A DNA stretch of 64,000 bases from Photobacterium sp. TY1-4 (GTDB taxonomy: Bacteria; Pseudomonadota; Gammaproteobacteria; Enterobacterales; Vibrionaceae), in NCBI RefSeq assembly GCF_025398175.1, contig NZ_CP099734.1, forward strand, positions 1,922,001 to 1,986,000, in the 5' to 3' direction. Position 1 is the first letter of the stretch. Every line of letters starts with the position of its first letter. Positions 46,736 through 55,520 of the stretch are shown here, in pieces. The notes beneath the pieces are model-generated. The model searched no databases, was not told the origin of the DNA, and worked only from the letters and a program-made list of their open reading frames with translations. A program made the translations under genes and the position numbers.

Positions 46736-47233
46736 CTAGTCGACGGGAACTTCAACACAATTGCAGCACAGCTGCCGGGCATTCAGATATCCGGCCGCAC
46801 ACCCGAGCTCACAGGCCCGGCAGGTGGAAAAATAAGCCGGATTGTTCAAGGCGATGAGCAAGCACTGGATGGCTTGCAAAGCATCTGCACAGCGGAAGGT
46901 ACCGAGGGTTTGCCAACGATGGATCGGCCTTGCATTCGGTTGTTGTTTGGCCGTACAGAGGGTGAGCTTGATCGGTCGGAGCGGGTCATCCTGGCAAGAC
47001 GGCGAAGGCGCCGAACTGAAGAAATCAACCGGCATCCAAGACGTCAGCCTGAGCATCGGATAAGGGCTGCTGAGATCATCCAGCGTTAAATAATGCGTGC
47101 GCGGAATATGCGACTCGACCAGCAGGCTTTCAATATAGACTAAAGCCCCCTGGCGTAAATGCGCGTCGATATAGACCAGCCGCTGCGAGAGCAACTGGTG
47201 GACCAGCGATAATTGTTCTACAGAAAAGACCAC
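46736..47233 (-). CDS. Uncharacterised protein with a cysteine-rich C-terminus
   Basis: A 165-residue protein. The last 35 residues hold seven cysteines (CRACELGC and CCNC, with two more), suggestive of a metal site. The start is a GTG without a strong ribosome site. The opposite strand also has a 140-codon frame, but it is arginine-rich at random and has no start signal, so this strand is preferred. Confidence 0.5.
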   Translation of the reverse strand: MVFSVEQLSLVHQLLSQRLVYIDAHLRQGALVYIESLLVESHIPRTHYLTLDDLSSPYPMLRLTSWMPVDFFSSAPSPSCQDDPLRPIKLTLCTAKQQPNARPIHRWQTLGTFRCADALQAIQCLLIALNNPAYFSTCRACELGCAAGYLNARQLCCNCVEVPVD

Positions 47234-47326
47234 AGGTACGACAACTTACTGTTTTGCGGTTAAATCGCTTCACCAGCCGTGCATCGCAATGTAAGGCATG
47301 GTTCAGCCGGATGCAGCATTCAGGGG

Positions 47327-47653
47327 CTACTTCGGAATATTGAAACTCTTGTCATCAGCGCAGGTGAAGGTGTAATAATTACTGCGTTCATTAAACACAG
47401 AAAAGCCTTTCCCGTAACAATAGGCACCATTGAGCTCATTCATGTAGGCCAGCGTTTGCTGATCTTTCACCAGGAAATAGCTTTCATTGGCACACACCAC
47501 CCGAATTTTGCCGTCTTCTCCCTGTGAATACGACTTCACTTTGGCGCCGCACAGCGCAAAACTTAAATCAATATATTCATCGGCGCGCTCATCAACAGAT
47601 TTGGCACACCCGGCCAGGAAGATCGGCAGCAACATTGGCAGAATAGCTTTCAC
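47327..47653 (-). CDS. Small lipoprotein
   Basis: A 108-residue lipoprotein: MKAILPMLLPIFLAGCAKS has the signal peptidase II box LAGC with Cys16. The mature part has five cysteines and ends with ADDKSFNIPK. It starts with GTG after GGGGG. The function is unknown. Confidence 0.75.
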   Translation of the reverse strand: MKAILPMLLPIFLAGCAKSVDERADEYIDLSFALCGAKVKSYSQGEDGKIRVVCANESYFLVKDQQTLAYMNELNGAYCYGKGFSVFNERSNYYTFTCADDKSFNIPK

Positions 47654-47799
47654 AGAGGATCCCCCGAATCATATTTCATATCTTGAACCTATCAGGGCAT
47701 TATGATCAGTTTGTACCATCGGTGCAACAGATTGAGGGATGTAAAACAAGCGTTTGCGGGGATTATCATCACTTCACCTCCCCGCAGGTTCAACCGGAC

Positions 47800-48438
47800 T
47801 CACCCCACGATTTCAGGCAAGCCCGAAACCGAATCTACCCGACCGCCGGCATGGTACAGTTCCCCCAACGCCCCTTCAACAATCATCATGCAATCCATCC
47901 CGGCAGCCAGCGCGGCACGCTTCCCCAACTCAGTATCTTCAAAAACCACACAGTCCCGCGGCGCCAGACCGAGACGCTCGGCCGCCTGGAGAAAGGTATC
48001 CGGGTGGGGTTTGTGATTATCGACATCATCGGCGGTCACCAGTGCATCCAGCAGAGGCAAAATTGCGGTTTCTTCCAGCAACGGCGCCGCATACTTATGA
48101 CGGCTGCCGGTGCCCACCGCAATTTTCTTCTCGGTTCGCAAACGTTGAAGCAACTGAAACGTTTCCGGGATCACTTCGCCCCGATTGGGCAATGCGGCAA
48201 AAAATTCGCCCTTGGTGTCTGCCAGACGGTGAATATCAAAGTTTTGTGCATAGCGACGGTTAATCGCCTGCGCAGTCTTCAGGGTTGGCAGTCCGCCCAG
48301 GCTGTAAAACCAGTCTTCATCGAACGGGATTTCAAATAATTCACAGGTTTGTTTCCAGGCATAGACGTGGGCAGGCATTGAATCGATCAACGTGCCGTCC
48401 ATATCAAAAATCAATCCTTTATAAGCTGAAAAATCCAT
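47800..48438 (-). CDS. HAD-family sugar phosphatase, YqaB-like
   Basis: A 212-residue cytosolic phosphatase. The HAD motif I, FDMDGTLIDSM, is at 11-21. The cap follows, then motif II (VGTGSR), the lysine in HKPHPD and motif III (CVVFEDTELG). The E. coli homologue YqaB dephosphorylates fructose 1-phosphate and 6-phosphogluconate; the substrate here is inferred. AAGGAG precedes the start. Confidence 0.86.
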   Translation of the reverse strand: MDFSAYKGLIFDMDGTLIDSMPAHVYAWKQTCELFEIPFDEDWFYSLGGLPTLKTAQAINRRYAQNFDIHRLADTKGEFFAALPNRGEVIPETFQLLQRLRTEKKIAVGTGSRHKYAAPLLEETAILPLLDALVTADDVDNHKPHPDTFLQAAERLGLAPRDCVVFEDTELGKRAALAAGMDCMMIVEGALGELYHAGGRVDSVSGLPEIVG

Positions 48439-48589
48439 ATCACTCCTTGCGATAGCATCACTCCAGATCCGGTGGCTCGAAGCCCTCCCCGATCAACCTA
48501 TCAATCCACCATGTCATTTTTATTGCGTCAATTCAACGCCAAAGGTGGACAATTTTTCACCGCCAATATCGCCCACCCCTGCCGTGAGC

Positions 48590-49396
48590 TTAAGGAATAT
48601 CCAGACTCACCATGCCCCACTTCCTAGCTACGCGGTCAAAAAAACCCTGTGTCTTTTTCAGCTCAATCCAGTGATTGACATAATTGATCCAAACCTGATC
48701 TTCTTTCGGCAGCAGCATGGCGACCGGGGTTGGCCGTCGCATGCCCTTTACCTTGGCCACCGCCAGTTGCGGAAAGCGGTTCGTCAGCGTCGCCGCTTCA
48801 ATATTGGAAATCACAATCGCCGTGGCTTTATCCGCCAATAATTGCTGGTAATCTCGCAACGGCGGTTGAATCACATCGTGCCGGGCTTCCGGGAACAACT
48901 CCTTGGCCAGACTCTCCTGGGTGGTCCCTTCCCGGGAAGTAATGGTGATCAAATGACTGTTAAAATCCCCCCAGGCGCTAAAGCGACGAAAATGTTTTTT
49001 CTGGATCACCGGGACATAAGCCAGATAAAAATACGGCTGGCTGTAACCGGCGACCCTGGCCCGTTTCATGTTCAGTGTCGCACTCCCGGTCATGTCATAC
49101 TTACTGGTGATCACCCCGCTGACCAACGCCTTCCAGTCCGTAGCTACATATTCCACCGTTACGCCCAGATCTTTGGCCAGCTCCGTGGTGATATCAATAT
49201 CAAAACCTTTGTAGAAGTTGGTGGCCGGATCACGCATCGTCATCGGCGCCCAGTCACCGGTTGTTCCAACGCGTAGCACACCCCGATCGATGATTTGTTG
49301 CAAACGGCTGGCCGCGGCAAGTGATGGCTGGGATAAAATAAGCAGAAGGAGTAAACCGGCAAAGAGAACAGGATTCGGGGCGTACAACGCTCTCAT
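48590..49396 (-). CDS. Periplasmic solute-binding protein, family 3
   Basis: A 268-residue exported protein: signal peptide MRALYAPNPVLFAGLLLLLI with cleavage after LAAA, then LQQIIDRGVLRVGTTGDWAPMTMRD and GFDIDITTELAKDLGV, the start of an amino-acid-type binding lobe. The second lobe has TSREGTTQESLA. The form also resembles cyclohexadienyl dehydratase PheC, but its key residues could not be checked. No permease gene adjoins, so a free-standing binding or sensory role is possible. GGAGAAG supports ATG 49396. Confidence 0.78.
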   Translation of the reverse strand: MRALYAPNPVLFAGLLLLLILSQPSLAAASRLQQIIDRGVLRVGTTGDWAPMTMRDPATNFYKGFDIDITTELAKDLGVTVEYVATDWKALVSGVITSKYDMTGSATLNMKRARVAGYSQPYFYLAYVPVIQKKHFRRFSAWGDFNSHLITITSREGTTQESLAKELFPEARHDVIQPPLRDYQQLLADKATAIVISNIEAATLTNRFPQLAVAKVKGMRRPTPVAMLLPKEDQVWINYVNHWIELKKTQGFFDRVARKWGMVSLDIP

Positions 49397-49607
49397 AAAA
49401 CTTCTCCGCAAAGATAGCTGAAAACACAAGCGCATACGTTTAAAGATAGCAGTCTTTTGACGCCACATTTCACAAATAAATAACATTCCTGATCAGAGCC
49501 GGGCCACCAGCGCCGACTCCCGGGCTTCCAGGCACGCCGTTACAAATGACCCCAGCGGGAAGCGGTGACCATGACAGGTCAACCATCGCCCCCCATCCCC
49601 CGTCTGG

Positions 49608-50750
49608 TTAGCGGCAACGCTGCTGCAATTGCTGATAAGCTTCGACAAAGCCCTGGTTGGGAAAGTATTCATTGTTGATGAGTAAGCTTTGGCTGTCTGC
49701 CCAGTTGGTCGCAAATGAGCCATTGCCGTAAGGGATGTTATACACCTGGAAGTGCCGATCATGTCGCTCAAAAATCAGATTGGCGGCCAGGCGCCCGGCA
49801 CGAAGGTGACTATTGCGATAATACTGGAAATCTCCGTCACACCCTTTGACGATATAGGATCCCTTGTCACTCCGGACCCGGATATAAGGCTGGGGAAGGT
49901 TCTCATATTGCTGAAGGTCCCAATGCCCCACCAGATTAATCAGCCGGATGCGCGGCGCAGGCGGGCGGGTGACCGGCTCCACCGGCACGGGCATGGCATC
50001 CTGTGTCGGACTAGCCGGCATCGCATCATCAGGGTTGTAATTCAGAATGGTCATTTTGATTTCCGGCGGTGGCGGCGGCTCATCAAACATCGCCATCAAC
50101 GATACCCACGGCGCCTTACCCGCAGCAATCAATCCGGCCACCACAACCAGCGGCATCGCCATCAGCGCCGAACGACGCAGGTTAACCCGCCCCAAAGACT
50201 TAAGTTGATTCAGCACCGCAGGCGACACCTGACTCAGTGGGTTCAGCGTTCCGGCCTCCGCCTTACGGTTCGTTTTGCGCTCCGGTTCAAACCGGGTGAC
50301 GGTGCGGGTCGATTCACTGAGTTTTCTGCGCGCTTCATCCAGTTGTTTGGTCAGACGGATATTTTCCCGACGGAGCAACTTGAGATCTTCTTCACAGGCT
50401 GCCGCAACACGTTCCAGATCTTCGGTCGCTTTCTGTTGCCGCTTCTCGCGCTGTAACTGGAGGGTCAAATCGTCATTGATCCGCTGCAGGGCTTCCACTT
50501 CCCGCTCAAGCTGGCGACACTGCGCCTGATACCGCTCACTCGAAGCCCCTTTCACGGCGATCGTTCGCACAGCTTCTTCATGTCCTTTGCCCTGGCTGAT
50601 CTTATCGTAAGCCTGAACCAGCAATTGCATCATGGCCTTCGAACCGCCTTTGTCCGGATGCAGGCGACTGGAAAGGAGTTTATAACGCCGCTTGAGCTCG
50701 TCTGCCGGCGTATGCCGGTCTGTCCCTAAAATATCGTGAAAGGTTGTCAT
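49608..50750 (-). CDS. Membrane J-domain protein with coiled coil
   Basis: A 380-residue protein with an N-terminal J domain (1-50; HPD at 31-33), a coiled coil at about 71-150, one transmembrane helix near 195-219 (MAMPLVVVAGLIAAG), a proline run (PPPPP at 225-229) and a C-terminal domain beginning NLVGHWDLQQYENLPQ. The J domain is expected in the cytosol and the C-terminal domain on the far side of the membrane. It may recruit an Hsp70 to the envelope. No known family was recognised for the C-terminal domain. Confidence 0.8.
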   Translation of the reverse strand: MTTFHDILGTDRHTPADELKRRYKLLSSRLHPDKGGSKAMMQLLVQAYDKISQGKGHEEAVRTIAVKGASSERYQAQCRQLEREVEALQRINDDLTLQLQREKRQQKATEDLERVAAACEEDLKLLRRENIRLTKQLDEARRKLSESTRTVTRFEPERKTNRKAEAGTLNPLSQVSPAVLNQLKSLGRVNLRRSALMAMPLVVVAGLIAAGKAPWVSLMAMFDEPPPPPEIKMTILNYNPDDAMPASPTQDAMPVPVEPVTRPPAPRIRLINLVGHWDLQQYENLPQPYIRVRSDKGSYIVKGCDGDFQYYRNSHLRAGRLAANLIFERHDRHFQVYNIPYGNGSFATNWADSQSLLINNEYFPNQGFVEAYQQLQQRCR

Positions 50751-51060
50751 TTTATTCTTATACCGTTAACCCTTTGCGCATCTGCCACGACCATTCAGCT
50801 CATCCACATCACTGAAGACAATATCACTGAAAAATATGTCACCGAAAACTATGCTACTGAAGATGATACGACGGAGGACTGTGCAGCTGAATGCGGCGCA
50901 TTCCTTCTTGGTATGCTTTCAAGTGTATATCATGAATAAACAAGGTCACAGGCAACTTCGCGACACGGACAAATTGTCCTGTCCGGGTTATCGGCAAGAA
51001 AGGCAATTCTTTAAGGAAAATGAGGTGCGCTCAGGACTGAACGCACATCGTCGACGCAAA
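50751..51060. other. Spacer holding a 15-bp repeat
   Basis: No confirmed gene. It contains the repeat at 50806-50896 and an AT-rich tail toward the AraC gene. Confidence 0.4.
50806..50896. repeat. 15-bp tandem repeat with coding-like variation
   Basis: Six units of 15 bp start at about 50807 and read (A/G)TC-ACT-GAA-xxx-xxx, drifting to GCA-GCT-GAA. Read in frame 50736 they encode a Thr-Glu core every five residues (ITEDN, ITEKY, VTENY, ATEDD, TTEDC), and most changes in the Thr and Glu codons are at third positions. A GTG-started 67-codon frame covers them. Confidence 0.5.
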
Positions 51061-51768
51061 CTAGGTGTTGAGATTATGTTTGCGCATTCTGAACTCTCCG
51101 GGTGAACATCCCATATGCTTTTTAAACACCCGGGAGAAATAGGACACATCCTTGAATCCGGCAGAATTGGCAATCTGAGAAATTTTTTCCCGATCGGAGC
51201 TCAGCAGCCCGCACGCCAAGTCCAACCGTTTTTTGATAATGTACTGCTTCAGCGTCACCCCCATGATGCTATGAAATAACCGGGAGAAATAGGTTGGCGA
51301 ATAGTGACAGGCGTTCGCCAGATCCTCCTCGCGCAACGGTGCGCTGATGTTTTCATCGATAATTTTCAGTGCCGGTCGAATCGACAATTCCCGGTGTTCA
51401 AAGCCGCTGTCCGCTTCATTTTCCACCTGATGGGTGTGCAATCGGCTGAAACACTCATCCAACTCCTGTCGTGTCGCGTTCGCGGGCAACACATCCTCTC
51501 CACCGGCCCTCAGCACATTCAATGCCAGATTAGCATCCAGGCTATGGTACACCACCACAACTTTCGCCTGAGGAAAGCGACTTTTCACCGAACGCAGCAA
51601 CTCAAACCCTTCTGAGCTTGAATCAACGACCTCCAAAAAAATCAATTCCTGGCCTGTCATGGTCGACAGTAATTCAAAAGGCGAAACATCAACAACATTG
51701 TGTGATTGCTTTAAGTTTTCTCTGGCTTCTGCCGTCTTATCGTGATGACTACAACTGACCCAAATCAC
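51061..51768 (-). CDS. AraC-family regulator with a pseudo-receiver domain
   Basis: A 235-residue protein. Residues 1-110 have the fold of a response-regulator receiver, but the phospho-acceptor position reads FLEVVDSS with Glu46 instead of Asp, the acidic pair near the N-terminus is absent, and the conserved Lys is Ala (VLPANA). Residues 130-235 form the AraC DNA-binding domain (REEDLANACHYSPTYFSRLF and QIANSAGFKDVSYFSRVFKK, ending CSPGEFR). GTG start follows AAGGTG. Its target is unknown; neighbours are a J-domain gene and the AGCS riboswitch region. Confidence 0.8.
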   Translation of the reverse strand: MIWVSCSHHDKTAEARENLKQSHNVVDVSPFELLSTMTGQELIFLEVVDSSSEGFELLRSVKSRFPQAKVVVVYHSLDANLALNVLRAGGEDVLPANATRQELDECFSRLHTHQVENEADSGFEHRELSIRPALKIIDENISAPLREEDLANACHYSPTYFSRLFHSIMGVTLKQYIIKKRLDLACGLLSSDREKISQIANSAGFKDVSYFSRVFKKHMGCSPGEFRMRKHNLNT

Positions 51769-52385
51769 AAATTCACCTTACTACCAGTCGGATTAGTACA
51801 TACAGCTTTTGGCTAAGCTGTGGTGAAACACTCCTTGTTGATGAAGTAAATAAGCATTTATAGGAATTGTTGTTTCAGTCGTCAAAAAATTGACCACCTG
51901 TGAATAATTAACGCTCAGAAACTTAAATAAATCCAGCAGGACGATACTGTTTCAAATTTAAGCAATAACTCTGAAATTTTCTGCTACCCCAGTGTGTTCA
52001 GGAACTTAGATCCGGAGAGACAAGTTTTCATTCGACTTTGAATATCGAATAGGAATTAAAAACGGCCAGATTATTCCCAATTGGTCTATAGATTCCCTAT
52101 TCGTCACTGTCTAGAAAATAGTATAGAAAACCATAAAAAAATAATAGTTCAGTACGAATTGCTATGAATTACTTAATTCGTATGATTTTTTCGTCACTTG
52201 TTGTCGTGCCAACTTTTACAGACCGAATGTGCTCTGAATCAAAGCGGTCAAAATATCACCCAACAGTGATGGTATTTTGCTCGACGATCTCGCCGAACTT
52301 GCAAGATTTTATCTCGCCTTGTGATTTTTATGCAGACAATCACATTTTTATCCATTAGTATAGCCAGCGCAAAATGAGTTCCGAT
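51769..52385. other. AT-rich spacer before the glycine riboswitch
   Basis: No credible gene in about 615 bp. It probably holds the promoters for the minus-strand AraC gene and for the riboswitch transcript. Confidence 0.5.
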
Positions 52386-52671
52386 GAAGACAGCAGGAGA
52401 GTGGCACGCGACTGACCCATCCGGTTCAGGACCCGCCCGCCGAAGAAGTAAGTACGTTATCCCCTGGATTTTTCTGATGAAAACCAGCCGGCGATAAGGT
52501 GTAAATCTTTCAGGCACCCGCATTTCTATGCATAGATATACGGGTATGGACTGTTGTTGGAGGAGCCTCTGGAGAGATCCGTTCGATCGGACGCCGAAGG
52601 AGCAAACTTGCCGACTCGCTGAATCCTTCAGCCACGGCAGGTGAAACTCTCAGGCAAAAGGACAGAGGAGA
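52386..52671 (+). ncRNA. Tandem glycine riboswitch
   Basis: Two glycine aptamers in series control the AGCS gene. Aptamer 1 has CCGAAGAAGTAA (52440-52451) and AATCTTTCAGGCA (52503-52515), with P1 formed by 52390-52396 and 52551-52557. Aptamer 2 has GGAGAG, CGCCGAAGGAGCAAAC and CTCTCAGGCAAAAGGACAG, with P1 CCTCTG (52566-52571) and CAGAGG (52663-52668). These core sequences match the Vibrio cholerae VC1422 riboswitch. Aptamer 1 carries an extra hairpin at 52517-52544 (CCCG...CGGG). About 100 nt separate it from the start codon; no terminator is obvious there. Confidence 0.93.
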
Positions 52672-52768
52672 TAAGATCAACAGCTCAGAAATTTTAACGT
52701 ACCAACTTTCTGGAACACCCTTTTCCTGTTGTTCTTCATCTCTTCCTTTGATGTTTAAGGGGAGAATT

Positions 52769-54145
52769 ATGAATCCAATCTACCACTTTCTTGAAACTGT
52801 CGATAACTTCATCTGGGGACCTCCCCTGCTGATCCTGTTAGTCGGCACCGGCTGTTACCTCACGCTACGTCTTGGCTTTATTCAACTGCGCCACCTGCCG
52901 CTGGCCCTGCGCCACCTGTTCTCTGGCAATGGCAACACTCGGGGTGAAGGGGATGTGTCCAGCTTTGCCGCCTTGTGTACTGCCCTGTCCGCCACCATCG
53001 GCACCGGGAATATCGTCGGTGTGGCCACCGCCATAAAACTGGGAGGGCCGGGTGCCCTGTTCTGGATGTGGCTGGCTGCCCTGTTCGGTATGGCGACCAA
53101 ATACGCAGAATGTCTGCTTGCAGTAAAGTACCGCGAAGTGGATGCGAATGGCCAGATGATCGGCGGCCCGATGTACTACCTGGAAAAAGGGGTCGGCAGC
53201 AAATGGCTGGCAAAACTGTTTGCCGTATTTGCACTGGGTGTCGCCTGCTTCGGGATCGGCACGTTCCCGCAAACCAATGCCATCCTCGATGCGGCCTACC
53301 TGTCATTTGAAGTACCGCGCGAACTGGGGGCCATCCTGCTGACGCTGCTGGTTGCTACCGTTACGCTCGGTGGGATCCAGTCTATCGCCAAAGTCGCCAG
53401 TAAAGTCGTTCCCCTGATGGCCGGCCTCTATATCATCGCCTGTATTACCGTGCTGACAGCTCAGTCTGAAGCCTTGCCAGCAGCCATTGCGCTGGTGATC
53501 CAGTCCGCCTTTACCGGCCATGCCGCGGCCGGCGGCTTCGTCGGCGCCGGGATTATGCTCGCAATTCAGTCCGGGATTGCCCGCGGGGTGTTTTCGAATG
53601 AGTCCGGTCTGGGAAGTGCGCCGATGGCCGCCGCAGCCGCCAAAACAGATTCCTGCGTTCAACAGGGCCTGGTATCGATGACCGGGACTTTCTTTGACAC
53701 CATCATTATCTGTACCATGACCGGCCTGACCCTGGTTGTGACCGGTGCCTGGCAAGGGGAACACGCCGGGGCGGCCATGACCACCTTTGCGTTTGCCAGC
53801 GGGCTGGACTCTGCGTACTGGGGGCCAATGATGGTATCCGTCGGACTGATGTTCTTCGCGTTTACCACCATTCTGGGCTGGAACTACTACGGCGAACGCT
53901 GTGTCACCTATCTGTTCGGGGTGAAAGCCATTTTGCCTTACAAGTTGTTTTTCCTGGTGTTGATTGGCGGAGGTGCTTTCCTGCAACTGGATATGATTTG
54001 GCTGATTGCCGATATTGTGAACGGGCTGATGGCGATCCCGAACCTGATCGGTCTGATCCTGCTGCGAGAAGTGGTGATTGGGGAAACCCGGCAGTATTTC
54101 GAGGCGCTTAAATTAACCCGAGCCGCCAAGATCCAGACCGCCTAA
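52769..54145 (+). CDS. Glycine/alanine:Na+ symporter, AGCS family (third copy, riboswitch-controlled)
   Basis: A 458-residue inner-membrane symporter with LCTALSATIGTGNIVGVATA, GGPGALFWMWLAALFGMATK, GGPMYYLEKGVGSKW and QSGIARGVFSNESGLGSA. The glycine riboswitch upstream identifies glycine as the sensed, and probably a transported, substrate. ATG 52769 follows AAGGGGAG and is preferred to the upstream ATG at 52748. A strong terminator follows. Confidence 0.95.
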   Translation: MNPIYHFLETVDNFIWGPPLLILLVGTGCYLTLRLGFIQLRHLPLALRHLFSGNGNTRGEGDVSSFAALCTALSATIGTGNIVGVATAIKLGGPGALFWMWLAALFGMATKYAECLLAVKYREVDANGQMIGGPMYYLEKGVGSKWLAKLFAVFALGVACFGIGTFPQTNAILDAAYLSFEVPRELGAILLTLLVATVTLGGIQSIAKVASKVVPLMAGLYIIACITVLTAQSEALPAAIALVIQSAFTGHAAAGGFVGAGIMLAIQSGIARGVFSNESGLGSAPMAAAAAKTDSCVQQGLVSMTGTFFDTIIICTMTGLTLVVTGAWQGEHAGAAMTTFAFASGLDSAYWGPMMVSVGLMFFAFTTILGWNYYGERCVTYLFGVKAILPYKLFFLVLIGGGAFLQLDMIWLIADIVNGLMAIPNLIGLILLREVVIGETRQYFEALKLTRAAKIQTA

Positions 54146-54220
54146 GCATCTGACCGCTGAGTCAACCGGCAGCTTAATCGGCCCGGCGCTGTTCAACCTA
54201 GCCAATGGCCCCAAACGATA

Positions 54221-54252
54221 TGCGGCGCAGTCTCTACTGCGCCGCATTTTTT
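54221..54252 (+). terminator. Intrinsic terminator of the riboswitch-controlled symporter
   Basis: TGCGGCGCAGT-CTCT-ACTGCGCCGCA is a perfect 11-bp stem followed by T6. Confidence 0.92.
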
Positions 54253-54291
54253 CATGGCAACCCTACTCTTTCATTACAACCTTACTTGAGT

Positions 54292-54705
54292 TTATTCGAG
54301 ATAACGGGTCAGCTGCTGGTACAGATCAAAGCTACTGTCTTCCATGCGGCACGTGGTGATCAGGTTATCCTGACGCTGAAAATACACCATCCCGGTCATC
54401 TCAACCTGTTGCTTGCGCGCCGGGATCTTGGCCCAGCCGCCATTATAAATTGCACTGCACTGATAGAGGGCAACAGTCCGATCACCTTCATTGACGATAT
54501 CCCGCACCGTGAATTTCACATCCCGGAACCGTTGACCCCAGATATCCAGGTACCCCAGATACTCCTGATGACTGACCGTCCTCACTCGCCCGCCGGGCAA
54601 ATGAAAACTGAACGGATCGGCAGCATATTCTGACAACAACCGGCCATCAGACCGTTGCCAGATATCCGAAAACCAGCGAATTACCCACTCGTTACTCTTA
54701 TTCAT
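54292..54705 (-). CDS. SnoaL-like (NTF2-fold) protein
   Basis: A 137-residue protein with the small alpha+beta barrel pattern of nuclear transport factor 2-like and SnoaL proteins (WFSDIWQRSDGRLLSEYAADPF at the start, FRDVKFTVRDIVNEGDRTVA in the middle). Such proteins range from isomerases to non-enzymatic carriers, so no reaction is proposed. ATG 54705 begins the first helix. Confidence 0.72.
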   Translation of the reverse strand: MNKSNEWVIRWFSDIWQRSDGRLLSEYAADPFSFHLPGGRVRTVSHQEYLGYLDIWGQRFRDVKFTVRDIVNEGDRTVALYQCSAIYNGGWAKIPARKQQVEMTGMVYFQRQDNLITTCRMEDSSFDLYQQLTRYLE

Positions 54706-54863
54706 GCGCGGCACCACTCCAACATCATTTTTTGCGCTTCCTAAAGGAAGACTAGACAAAAAAGTACCGAATTGCAGCGAAACCGCGCCGAGAGATCAGA
54801 CAATGGACCCGATTGCGTTCTCTTATCCAATTCTTTCAGAAACGCAACCTGTCCGAAAACACA

Positions 54864-55520
54864 TTACTGCAAGGCCAGTTGAGAAAATGCCGCTTTAAAG
54901 TGCACCATGTTCGGAATATGGTGGCGGTGTTGTTTCGCCTGCCCGACTTCGACAAAATCGTATCCCAGCTCCTGCGCAGCATGCTTGTTCCAGCTGCCGT
55001 TACCGAAAAATACCCGGCGGGCAAACGTCGCCCCGGAGTCCTGTTTGGCGCGAAATGCAGCCAGTGCCATGATTTCCGTGCGGCTGATCGCGTCAGATGA
55101 GGTGGTCAGGGTCATCCCGGCCAAGGCAATACCTGCCGCCCGCAGCTTCAACTCGGCCACAGCGGCCCAGTTTCCGGTCGCTACCGCCACATGGGTATTG
55201 TCCCGCTCCCGCATTTGCGCCACAAACGCCTCAGCGCCCTGCGCTGCTGTAAAGGCTGCTGGGTGGGCAGCCACATGCTCCCGCAGTAACGCGAGATAGC
55301 GGCTTTCAACCTGCCGGTGGATCAGCGACCGATTTGCCGCGACATGATGCCGTTGGATCACATCATCCAGAATCCCGGCATCGGTCACATTTTGATACTG
55401 AGGCCAGTCCGTATGGATCTGGATCCCGACAACATCTTCAATTGCCTGACAGAAACACTGAAGATCAGAATGGTCGGATTCAACCAAAACCCCATCAATA
55501 TCAATCAGAAATAAGTTCAT
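54864..55520 (-). CDS. HAD-family hydrolase
   Basis: A 218-residue cytosolic phosphatase-like protein. Motif I is FLIDIDGVLVESD at 4-16, a helical cap follows, and motif II is VAVATGNWAAV. AAGGTAAG precedes the start. It differs from the YqaB-like protein at 47800. The substrate is unknown. Confidence 0.82.
   Translation of the reverse strand: MNLFLIDIDGVLVESDHSDLQCFCQAIEDVVGIQIHTDWPQYQNVTDAGILDDVIQRHHVAANRSLIHRQVESRYLALLREHVAAHPAAFTAAQGAEAFVAQMRERDNTHVAVATGNWAAVAELKLRAAGIALAGMTLTTSSDAISRTEIMALAAFRAKQDSGATFARRVFFGNGSWNKHAAQELGYDFVEVGQAKQHRHHIPNMVHFKAAFSQLALQ

Noticed and set aside
46667..47089. 140-codon plus-strand frame
   Set aside because: It has RRRRRR and random composition without a ribosome site; the opposite strand has the better frame.
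49752..50456. 234-codon plus-strand frame opposite the J-domain gene
   Set aside because: Arg-rich shadow of a gene with a clear J domain, coiled coil and membrane helix.
52248..52523. 91-codon minus-strand frame
   Set aside because: It overlaps the glycine riboswitch aptamer, whose conserved core accounts for the sequence.
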